From NCBI GenBank assembly GCA_950295325.1, contig OX485808.1, positions 36,047,180 through 36,111,179 on the forward strand: 64,000 bases of DNA, read 5' to 3'. Below the pieces are notes generated by a model. It was not told the DNA's origin. It worked only from the letters and a program-made list of their open reading frames with translations, and did not search any database. The position numbers and the translations under genes were made by a program. This DNA comes from Polytrichum commune (lineage: Eukaryota; Streptophyta; Polytrichopsida; Polytrichales; Polytrichaceae). Of the stretch, positions 54,470 through 64,000 are shown piece after piece (position 1 is the stretch's first letter; every line of letters begins with the position of its first letter).

Positions 54470-55545
54470 CACCAGCTCTACTCTACTTATAGACTTACTG
54501 GGTTAAAGGTTGAGCTAGGGTTTGATGTGAAAGAGCTTCATATACATTCTCACAGTAGTATCTTTGTCGAATATTAGGCTTGTCTAATAATAGGCATAAT
54601 GATTTGAAGCTTTGAAGATTTCTTGACAGAGTGTAAGTAATCCAGATCAAGGATTTTCTTCCATGTTTTTTTAATTTTTTTTTTTTTTGTCATTTGTATC
54701 GTTGCATTCTCCAGCAGCTCCAATAAGACTTACTTGGGGTCAAGGTTGAGCTATGGTGGAAAATTGAAGAGCTTCATTTACTCTCTCAGAGTGCAGTGGT
54801 GTCTTTGTTAGGCAGGTTTGGCTGGAGATTGTAGGCAGTGTTTTTGATCCTGAGTATTGCAAACTTCTACCCACTGTTGTGATCCAGATGAATGATTTCT
54901 ACCATTCTTCTCAAATTGATAGCTAGACTAAAAGTCACCTTAAAACCATGAACCCAGTTTTTTTCCTCATTTGTGAAGCCGAGCTCTCCAGCAGCTCCAA
55001 TACGGCTTATGTGGGGTGAATATTGAGCTAGGGTGTAAAATTGAAGACTTGCACAGTAGTATCTGTGTCGAATTTTAGGTTTGGCTGAAAATTGGAGGCA
55101 TAGAGTTTTGATGCTAAGTTTTCAGTTCTACCCACTGTTGTATTCTAAGTTATCTGTTGTAATCTGCCATTATTCTCAAATTTCAAATTGATAGCTAGAC
55201 TGAAGGTCATCTTGAACCTCGAACCCATATTTTTTCAGTTGTGAGGCCGAAGTTTCCAGCAGCTCCAGTAAGGCATATGTGGGGTGACGATTGAGCGAGG
55301 GTGTAAACTTGAGAGTTTCACATTAGTATCTCTGTCGAATTTTAGATTTAGCTGAATATTGTAGGCATAGTGAAGTTTTGATGCTGAGTTGGCATAGTGA
55401 AATTTTGATGCTGAGTAGGCGTAGTGAAGTTTTGATGATGAGTTGGCAGTGGGTAAATTGAAATAAATATTGTTGCATCATTTATCTCATTCTTCAGTTT
55501 GGTAGCTAGATTAAAGGCCAGCTGCAGTGATTGCACTCTCACTCA
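54470..55545. repeat. Four diverged tandem units (about 250 bases) upstream of dNK
   Basis: Units begin near 54470, 54711, 54984 and 55255. Each contains 'CCAGCAGCTCCAATA', 'GACTTA.T.GGGGT', 'TTGAGCTAGGGTGTAAA', 'CACAGTAGTATCT.TGTCGAAT', 'GGTTTGGCTGAA' and 'AAATTGATAGCTAGACT'-like segments. The last unit holds a nested 27-base repeat (GCATAGTGAAGTTTTGATGC, then TGAGTTG), three times at 55366-55447. The units directly precede the first dNK exon and probably include its leader. Confidence 0.8.
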
Positions 55546-55660
55546 CTCAGTCACTCACTCTTAACCTTTCAACTTGATGTGCAGTGATTGCATTCACTAA
55601 AGGCATCCTCCTTTCTGTGCATGTTGTGAAAAATAAACAAAATAAATTCTTGAGTGACAC

Positions 55661-58600
55661 ATGGACGGTACTTTGGAAACACGGATGGGTCTGCCAATTG
55701 ATGAACAACAGCTCAAGGTTCCTCCTTTTCAAGACGTAAAAGTTCAATGCTGTCCTCTTTTGCGAAAGCGGGGTGAAGGGCCCATACGCATTTCCTTTGA
55801 GGGAAATATTGGGGTAGGGAAGTCTACAATTTTGAAGCTGCTTAGTTCGCATCCCCAACTTTATCAGTTGAGTTTCACTCTTCTCCCTCATTTCTCCCTC
55901 ATGTGTTTGCATTTTTCTAGAGATAATCTCAAAGAAATTCTATTTCACCTCAAAAAGAATGTTTTGAGAATATTGCTTGGTGTTGTAGCATGAAGAATAT
56001 TGCTTGTATGCCTAATTTTTATGTCAAGGCATGTGTGATTGATTGCTTGGAAGTATCATGTTGCTGTTTTTACATTACTTGCTACAGCGCCAAAAGCAAC
56101 CAACCAGTTCTGAAGCAATAAAGATAAAATAAATTCATCGTATCCATGCAAAGCTGGTGGCAAATAATTCATGCAATCTTTCTTTTCCAGTTGTGAGCAA
56201 GATGGCATATTCATCCTTTATTGTGGATGTTTTTGCTGAATTTTTGCAAGGTATGGGGGTGTTATTCGTTTTTTGTTTTGTTCACATTCTCCAACTTCTG
56301 CTGATTAGATTTACGCAATGAAACTTGTGTTGCATTAGCAAATCTAAGATGGATCTTCAGCAAAAACTGGATTGAAATTCAGACCCCCTCTGATTTAGTG
56401 ATGATTGTCGGAAGTGTATGTTTGTTGAGTCCTTAACTGAATACATAGGTCCTCACAATTGTGTGGACTATTGGGTGTGGAGTAGTTAAAAAAATCTCTA
56501 GACATAGTACAATCTCTTTTAAACACGTGTCTTATGGTGTTTGCTCTTTTGATCCTCACCGAACCACACACCAATCATATATAAATGCCCGATGAAGAAA
56601 AGCAACCAAATGACACCCACATACCTTATCAAAGCATATCTTGTTTTGTGCTGTATGTTGAGATGGATTGTTCTTTTTTTTGCAGAGTAATTGAAACGTT
56701 GCAAGAGCCACTTGGGGAGTGGCAAAATGTCAACGGTACAGGTCTCAATATGTTGGAGGCTTTCTACAAAGATCCCAAGAGGTCTCTCATTTCCACTGTT
56801 CTACCCAGTGGTAATCCATGAAGTCATATCATTATAGAGCTTGCAAATAATTAAATTCATATTGTGATTTTCATTTGATCAATTTTACAATATTCATAGC
56901 TCTTGATTTATCAAATTGTCTCCCTTTTATTGCATCGGCTTTGTGATTCCATGTCAAGTCTGAGTGTGGAATTGTGTTTTTGTGTTTATGGGGCAGGTAT
57001 GCTTACCTGTTTCAGAGCTTTGTATTTACAACTCGATTTCTTCAGGTGAATGAAGCCGCATTAAAATCGAAGGCATCACTCTTGTTGACCGAGCGGTCGG
57101 TTTTGACAGACCGATGTGTGTTTGTGGAAACGGCTATAGAACAAGGTTATTTTAACACTCTCGAGGCGGCGGCCTACGATGCATGGTACCAAGGCGTATT
57201 GGCAACACTCCCAACTGCGGTATGTCCCTATCGAATGTCTTCGCTGACTGATTTAATTACTGTAAGTTGCTGTCTGGTTCAACACAAAATAGTTAATTCT
57301 TGGAAATTATATTTGCCATGTGTTGTATCCACGTCAGTCAAGACCATGCTCAATCCAACATGGAAATCAGCTTTTGGTACTCTATGTGTTGAACCAGACA
57401 ACACTCTACGGTAATCAGAGGCATCCTCTAACTCATTGGGATTTTTCATTGGAAGTTGGTCCCCTATGATTTTCCATTGGTTGCTTTGTATACAATAACG
57501 ATTTCTTCTTTCCACTACACCGTTTATGGTATTTAGTGTCGTTTACTATTGGGTGTTACTCAGGGCTATATCTTTTTAACGATAATGTAAGTTTTAACCA
57601 TGTAAAGAAGTTAGTGTTCTATTTTGTCCATACAACCAATTTGACCTTTGTGGGTAAAAGATCAGATCTATAATAAATAGTTAGAGCTTCGTGTAATTCC
57701 AATAGTAAGTGAACTAAATACCATAGATGGTGCATGGTTGGATTTGAAAGAACGGTAATCTATTTCAGTTCATTGAGGGGCCAAACTCATTTTAGCACCT
57801 CTTGATGGCATGTCAAAATGAGTTCAATTCTTAATGAACCGATATAGAATGTTCTTCGTTCAAATCTCCGCATGACTAAGTTACCTCCAGGCATGCACCG
57901 AAAGCTTATGAAACATGGAAGGTGTTGATGTATGCAAAACAACCAACCCCCACCCAAAAGTCATGTTGAGTTGGAGGATAAAATTTGATTGTCCTTGCAA
58001 ACATTCAGTTTGGATATATATATATATATATATATATAGGTTTTACCCATTGCAAAAAAATCATCAAAGCTTCGGCCTTCATTTTTTCTAAAGCCTCATA
58101 AGGATCTATTTTCTTTCCAAGTTTTCTATATTGGCATTTTTGGTCTTCTTGCAAGTTGTCCCCCCAACCACTCAAAGTTGGCTCAAACTTTAAATTGCAG
58201 GTTCCAGATGCCTTTGTCTACCTCCGAGCTGATCCGACAGTGTGTCACGAGCGTCTGAAAACACGGTATGAATTTTCTTCTTAAAGGCATCACTCCAAAA
58301 ACATTCACAAGAAAAACATTACCAAGTTCAATGTTCATAAATTCGTCCAAGCTGCATTTGTATCAAGTTATTATTGTTTTCAATGTGGTTCAATTAATCT
58401 ATACAGAAGAGATGATGATATCTGAAGATATGGATGCATGCCCTTTGTTTCTCTTGTATCTAAATTTCTGATTGTACTTTTTGACCCAAAGCCTATACTT
58501 GGACTGTGAGTTTACAAATAGAATTAATATGCTTAGAGGGTTTGATCCACCATCTAACTCATGACCTTCCCTAAATGAAACGAATAAGTTGGATCTGTGC

Positions 58601-59700
58601 TGTTAATGAGGTTAAAAGTGCCAATTAACATGGTTCCCTATGTGTTGCAGAGCACGGTCAGAGGAAGCTGGGGTTACTTTGGATTATCTTGAGTCGTTAC
58701 ACACCAAACATGAAAAGTGGTTCATAAATGGTGCATTGAACCATTCAGGAGAAGGTGGGTAAAATGGTGATGTTTTTCTTGTGAATTCAGGACATGCAGA
58801 AGTGTGTAACATCACTTTGTCTAATTTACTTTGTAGCTGAAAGAATTTTTGCTGGTCTGGTATATAGGTGAATGCATGTTGTTGATAACCAACATTAATA
58901 ATGGTATCAAAGAACTGAGCCTGAGGTATCAAATTTGAAATATTATTAAAGTGTTGGTATTTGGTGGGTATGTCAAAGTAAGAGAATCTTTGTATACCCG
59001 GGTTATTGTTTGGGTCTAACACCATTCTAAACCATATCGATACTAGGGCAATTTTACCTAGATATGAAGGTTTTTGCATGGTATATAGACCCAAATGGTA
59101 TCGAAAACAAAACTACCGTCAAATACCCATACCCTGCTCGTCATAAAAAATGTGAAATCCTCACTCTAAATACCGGAATGGTATCAACAGAGGATGATGC
59201 CAGGCCAACCCTGGTTTGGTATTTGGATTGAAATGGTTGCTTTAATATGAATTACTATGGTGTTGATGTGAGAAAAGGTAGAAACTTCATACAAAACAGG
59301 ATATTGAACTTGGAAGTCAGGTGGACAATAGATATGTGCTGACCTGAATTACCAATAGTTTCCCAAATGGAAATATTCAGAAAGAAATTGATATGCTCTT
59401 AAGTGCGTCTAGGCTTTTACATGTTAGTATTAGCTTCCATTTACGGGATGCAATAAATAAAGCATAGGAATATATGAAAACTATACTGAAACCGTTGGTG
59501 GGGTATCTTTTGCAGGTAATTGGGATGGTAAGCCTAAAGCAGGTTTTATGAGCTCCACGTCAGATATGCCACCTGCAATCCATGGTTGCCCAGTTTTTGT
59601 TGTAGATTGCACTTCCAACCTGCAGTTTGGGAAGCCTTCTCAAGAATGTGATGCAGTGATTAATCAAATTGTTGACTTCTTGCTTTCTACCCTTAAATAG
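55661..59700 (+). CDS. Deoxynucleoside kinase (dCK/dGK/TK2 family), six exons
   Basis: Exons 55661-55866, 56686-56781, 56997-57219, 58201-58265, 58651-58754 and 59516-59700 (TAG) join in frame to 292 residues. The enzyme phosphorylates deoxynucleosides with ATP in nucleotide salvage. The P-loop GNIGVGKST is at 48-56. IETLQEPLGEWQNV follows, with the family's E-P..W segment. ERSVLTDRCVFVE at 133-145 is the conserved ERS/DR block with the Glu-Arg pair that contacts substrate. VPDAFVYLRADPTVCHERLK, then EEAGVTLDYLE.LH..HE.W, form the lid and following helix. The sequence looks closer to the dCK/dGK type (RISFEGNIGVGKST, LDYLE.LHTKHE) than to the flowering-plant dNK I recall (EGNISVGK), but this is memory, not alignment. 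There is no obvious organelle presequence. Introns contain family 2, family 1 and family 3 elements, and the gene appears intact. Confidence 0.92.
56248..56627. mobile_element. TIR element, family 2, copy D
   Basis: The left end AAGGTATGGGGGTGTTATTC and the right end TGACACCCACATACCTT are inverted. This is the best-preserved pair of ends in the family. It lies in intron 1 of the kinase gene. Confidence 0.85.
57254..57418. mobile_element. Small TIR element in dNK intron 3
   Basis: TGTCTGGTTCAACACA at 57271-57286 and its perfect complement at 57385-57400 extend outward with mismatches (ATTACTGTA on the left, TACGGTAAT on the right). A relative is at 62652-62809. A family 1 foldback element abuts its right end. 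Confidence 0.7.
57418..57983. mobile_element. Foldback MITE, family 1, copy 4, with internal insertion
   Basis: The left part AGAGGCATCCTCTAACTCATT and 'TCCCCTATGATTTTCCATTG' and the right part 'CCAACCCCCACCCAAAAG', 'GAGTTGGAGGATA' match the other copies. The centre 'CATTGAGGGGCCAAACTCAT' is present. About 200 extra bases near 57520-57740 are not in the others. It lies in intron 3 of the kinase gene. A (TA)n run follows at 58016-58037. Confidence 0.7.
58847..59222. mobile_element. Interspersed element, family 3, copy 2
   Basis: Good match to 8293-8667 over most of its length: 'ACATTAATAATGGTATCAAA', 'GGTGGGTATG', 'GAGAATCTTT', 'ACCATTCTAAACCATAT', 'ATAGACCCAAATGGTAT'. It lies in the last intron of the kinase gene. 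Confidence 0.65.
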
Positions 59701-62700
59701 ACCATCCCATATGTAAGTAGCTGAAATTTGATTGTTTGACTTTGTGTCAACAAAAACAACTCCGAGGGTAGTGGGAAGAAACAGGGACATCTATGCATGG
59801 CGTCTATGCATGGCTCCTTGAAAAATACAGATTCCCCTTTATTCACAAATTGAAAAAACATGTTGTAAATATGCTTGGAAATGACCAATCTGTTCAAATT
59901 AAATGTTTATTGCAATGTCTTAATTACAAACGCGCATTCACCCACCCTTGGATCACACATTCAACCTTAGGCTGTTGGTGTCTGAGCAGATAGTGTTAGC
60001 ATTTTCTACAAGTTTGAAATTGTGTGACCCAGTTAGGGTTGCTTTTGTATGATGTTGGTGACAGAATTTGGCCTAAAAATGATAGAGAAATGTGTCATCT
60101 TCATGTAATCGATATACTGTGTAAGAAAAGAATTTGTTGTACATAGGTTTTAGCAACAGTTTTGGAGTAATTGTTTGATATGCGAGGTAGTTCACAAAAT
60201 TTTCTCCTCCTTGATACAATCTTGTGACCAAAACTCCTCCATTTTTCAGTATATCGGGTTAAACGCTATGCCAAAAACATGAATTTGAAACACGGATTGT
60301 GACTTAACATTCATTGTGATGTCTTGATCACAAACCTGATTTTGCAAACCATGTTCCTCTGACACTGGAGGTAAGATTCTACTGTAAGAAAGCTTAAAAT
60401 ACGAGCAATAATGACTTGAATGATTGATTGTTATAGCAGTTGGGAGGTTCCTGAAGACTTTCCCATGAAATTGCTTGGAGCAATGTTGCTTGTAGATTGA
60501 CAAGATTTTTATGTCAAATTTGAGAAGTCTAATCATAAAAGAGGACATGTCTGCACCAAACTACGCTTATCACAAGACTAAGAAGTTTTCTAGGGCACTT
60601 TGACAAGTATAGTTCTCCAAATATATATCCAAAATATACATGTCTTTACAACATGGAAATAAGGATTTGAACACATGCAGCATAGTTGGATGGTTTTTCT
60701 ACAGCATTCTAGATAGTTGTAAAGAATTTACCATTCACTTAAGTAGTGTGTTCTTATGTGTCAATGGTGGGATGCAATATTATCGCGAAGCCATTTAATT
60801 GATATATTTTTTATACTTACCTAGTAATTTACTATAAGATGTAATTTCACTAGAATAAAATTTCCTAATCTTGTTTTTTAACATTTTTACTATGTGGGCT
60901 CGAGACAGTGGATCTTCCCTTAAGTCATCATGGAGACTTTAGACCAACACCTTACATGTGCATCATGGAATAAATAATGGATGACTAAGTAATGGTTCAA
61001 GGACAAAAATGGCATACTCATTAATAGTCACCCACATCAATTTCCACTCTGAGTAGACAAGTAGAGTGGCCTACATCAATAATTTCCACCCACACTAGTA
61101 GGAACATTTAGTGTAGCCACTTCCCCACCACTTATAGTAGCATAGGCTTTCATTATCTACTCGGGCCAGACATCTTTCAAATTATGACCTACTTTGAGAA
61201 GTTTGTTTTTACGAATGTCCATAATATTTTGTATGAGAGTTTGTGTTTGTGACTACTATGCTTCTGGTAAATATTGTGGACATACTTGTGATGTGAGCTA
61301 CCCTTTGATGCACTATAGTGTCACCCACAATTAAACCATCACCTAACCATCACGCAATAAAATAATGTGGAACCTTAAATGAGGGAATTTTTTTTTTGTC
61401 AATTTGTCTACAAACTTGTGCGACCAAGCAACTTCTATCAAACTACATTATTTTGTAAAAATACCAAAATTGAAGTAGATTCTTGTTTGGGAGAAATATG
61501 AAGTTTCTGGAGAAAAGGAGATTTTCAATTTTGTTAAAGTATTTTTTGGATGTAGGTTCAATATTCAAATCTTAGATTCAGCCTCCCCCCCCCCCTCCCC
61601 TGGTAGGACGGGTATGAATTGGATCTCGCCTTGTTGGAAGTCTTCAATAGAAATGTTGCAACCTACACCTTAAACCTCCGAAAACATATATTGTGGGTTT
61701 GAATATAGTGTGCATTCACAATGTAGTTTGCACTAAATGATGGTTGGGTTGGGGGGATTGTTGGATAACATCGTAACTCCTTATCCATCCAAATTAAGAC
61801 ACACTCAGAGAAATCATGTCCCCTTTCCACCGATTTGGCTACCAAAGTATGATTTGGGAGACATTTTTTGGTTGCCTGCCATTGACATCTCCTTTAATCC
61901 TTGTTGGCACACTAATGCACACTAATGGGACCTCATTCCATGCATTGATTGGGGGTTGCTTGAATATGTAGAACCTTTTGGGAAGCATTAGTTGTAGCTA
62001 GGGGTAAGGTACGATGTTCTTTGCTTTGGGTATTTCAACACATCTCAATTGATTATATGTGTGTCCAAATGCAATCACACAATCTCAAGTTCAAATCAAG
62101 TTCAAATTCTTTCTAAACAATAATGTATCGGGATTGCTTTTGAGTAAGAATCTCAATAAGGTCCAAGATAACCCTAAACTACCAGATGATAGCAGAGAGG
62201 TACTCAAACCGAACATAGTGGTTGGCAATTCGATTCCCAATTGTGAAATCATCTCTCTACTTGACAACAAATTAGCCAGGTGATCAAGCACCTCTTGTGC
62301 TCCAAGAAACAAAACAAAAAGAGTAAGAATCACAATCAAGTGTAGTTACCATACTCGATCCATGGTCCAATGTCATTTCATGTTTGTTGATGTTCGATTT
62401 AAGTTGAGCATTGGATACAATACAAATTAGGACGCCGGGAAAAGAGAGATGATGAGAAATGATGTGGGGCCTCTAGTTACGAGTCCATTAAAGCTGCCAT
62501 CCTTACCATAATATTCATGCGGTAGTTGCCCAAGTCCTCGTACTTAGGCACTCACATGCATCAACTTTGGAAACTCATGTCGTTCTTGTACAATATATTT
62601 GGGCACCTTTACCGAGCCCTCCTTTCAATCATGTGCCAAACTAGATAATGGCCCGATAGAGTGTCGTGACTCGGTGTCTTGTTTGACACAAAAACTAACT

Positions 62701-63012
62701 AAACTATTGGAGGAAATATCCATGATGGATTGGAGACGCTTGGACTTCGTGTGGAGGCTATCTTTTGGCACTCGTGATAAGTGTTGGACCGAACAACACT
62801 CTATGGTACACACTCCTCATGAAGAGGAAAACTAAGTCGACGTAAGATTCTTACACATACTTTAGAGTTAAATGTCAAGTGGTGGATTGGGAAGGAATTG
62901 AGCTTCCCAACCCCCAGTTAGTTAGATGCGTTGATGAGGTAAATGAGGTAATTTGTCAATGGTTAAGAATGAATTGGGTAGCGAAGAAGTTGTTTGTTCT
63001 CTATTCACCCGG
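59701..63012. other. Intergenic, no gene seen
   Basis: About 3.3 kb downstream of the kinase gene. It contains the 62652-62809 element, a stretch around 61190-61400 related to 22930-23060, and a run of C at about 61586-61603. No conserved coding frame was found. Confidence 0.5.
62652..62809. mobile_element. Small TIR element related to 57254-57418
   Basis: Left GATAGAGTGTCGTGACTCGG and right complement CATAGAGTGTTGTTCGGTCC are inverted with mismatches. Both resemble the outer ends of the element in dNK intron 3 (CGTAGAGTGTTGTCTGG). Confidence 0.55.
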
Positions 63013-63262
63013 AATAAATAAATAAATAACCAACACCAGGCAATCCAATGTGAATTTGAGCTTGTTAATCCTACCCTGCTCAAGAATCCTCTTGGTGCAA
63101 GGTGGGGTTTATTGTCTACCTTGCGGTGGGTGGGCTCTTAGCTTCCTACCTACCTAACAAGTTTTTTTTTCAGTCAAGTAGAGAGAAGATTTCACAGCGG
63201 GAATCGAACCGCCAACCACTCCATTCGAAAATGGGTACCTCTCCACTATCACTTAATAATTA
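63013..63262 (-). mobile_element. tRNA-derived SINE candidate
   Basis: On the minus strand, GTGATAGTGGAGAGGT (A-box-like, near 63238-63253) is followed about 30 bases on by GGTTCGATTCCC (B box, 63199-63210), as in a tRNA head. A body of about 160 bases leads to a (TTAT)n tail at 63013-63030. The tRNA-like part lacks a complete cloverleaf, so it is not a tRNA gene. Target duplications were not identified. Confidence 0.55.
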
Positions 63263-64000
63263 GGGTCATCTCTGACCTTATTTACTCGATAAGAGAAAAA
63301 AATCAAAAAAAAAAAAAAAAGACAAAAAACTTCGCTTCCCACCTTGGATCTCTCTTTATAAATCAGAGCATCTCCCTTTATATGATCACTCCTCATTGGT
63401 CTTAGTTGTTGCCAAAGCTCCTTAATTTCTCTCAAAGTTAGGCTAGCTCACGGTGGCCAACCCCATGTAAAACAAGAGATTCCTTTGCCTATCTCAACTG
63501 AAGCATAACATGATACTACTTCACTTTTGAGCTCTACCTACATTAATTATCCCAATTAGTGTGTGTGTGTGTGGGTACTAGTTCCCAAAACATGTACTAT
63601 TGTTCCAAGTCTCAACATCAGTGTTGGCTGAAGTCTTCGTTGACTGATACTAAATTCTTGAATACTTGCTCATTTACCATACATCTCAAGAAATTAGTGT
63701 GTGCTTTTAAGGTGTTTGTAGAGTGATCATAAAATAATGTGCAGTAGTGAATAGTGTCACGATGAATAGTATCTTCCACTGAATAATGCCATGATGAACG
63801 ATGCTTCCTAGATCTTTTGGTGGTACTAATTCCATAGCATGAAGAAATTTATTATCATCTTCATTCATTTCCCACACTCACTGTTAGCCCTCCCTCACTA
63901 ATTGGGATAATTAGTATAGTGGTTTTGGGAGGTTACCTTGCCCGTTCCTCCCCATACTACATACCAAACTTTCTAACATGTCTTATTAAGGAATTAATAA
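63263..64000. other. Intergenic to window end
   Basis: Contains an A-rich run near 63297-63320 and a short (GT)n at about 63560. No gene seen. Confidence 0.4.

Noticed and set aside
63197-63262. tRNA gene
   Set aside because: A and B boxes are present but the arms do not form a full cloverleaf and a SINE-like body and tail follow.

Overview
This is a nuclear window from a green plant, most likely a non-flowering land plant or a close streptophyte relative. The genes are split by spliceosomal introns (GT..AG), the uroporphyrinogen decarboxylase carries a plastid-type transit peptide, and RPT6 is almost identical to plant forms. Intergenic DNA is AT-rich and full of small inverted-repeat elements. 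I cannot name the species from sequence alone.

Layout. (1) 1-1289, + strand: last four exons of RNA polymerase III subunit RPC3/C82, cut by the window edge. (2) 3103-4332, - strand: an intronless uroporphyrinogen decarboxylase gene, with diverged tandem copies of its 3' end and of its 5' leader on either side. (3) 7940-10931, - strand: four exons of a 4'-phosphopantetheinyl transferase, with introns full of repeats and a 3' end that I could not locate. (4) 12429-16516: a complete but decayed Tc1-like DNA transposon with matching terminal repeats, TA target duplication and DD34E transposase, split by a second 2.4-kb terminal-inverted-repeat element. (5) 17654-21885, + strand: a seven-exon aldo-keto reductase. 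(6) 27120-30506, + strand: a three-exon secreted lipocalin-like protein whose barrel sequence is interrupted by about 170-200 helical residues. (7) 30.5-43 kb: gene-poor, with several short inverted-repeat transposons and one orphan exon. (8) 43186-46464, - strand: nine-exon 26S proteasome ATPase RPT6. (9) 46.5-55.6 kb: gene-poor, with the 3' end of a LINE coding for a restriction-like endonuclease, two related SINE-like insertions, and a 1.27-kb element with a GC-rich core. (10) 55661-59700, + strand: six-exon deoxynucleoside kinase. (11) 59.7-64 kb: no gene recognised, one tRNA-like SINE.

The genes are unrelated housekeeping or metabolic functions (transcription, tetrapyrrole synthesis, carrier-protein activation, carbonyl reduction, protein degradation, nucleotide salvage) and form no operon or evident pathway cluster. 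The recurring theme is local duplication. The flanks, introns or partial exons of the UROD, PPTase, AKR, lipocalin and dNK genes exist as diverged tandem copies, and at least three families of small inverted-repeat elements have each inserted several times in introns and intergenic DNA.

All exon coordinates come from reading-frame continuity, GT/AG borders and recalled family similarity. No alignment or database search was run.
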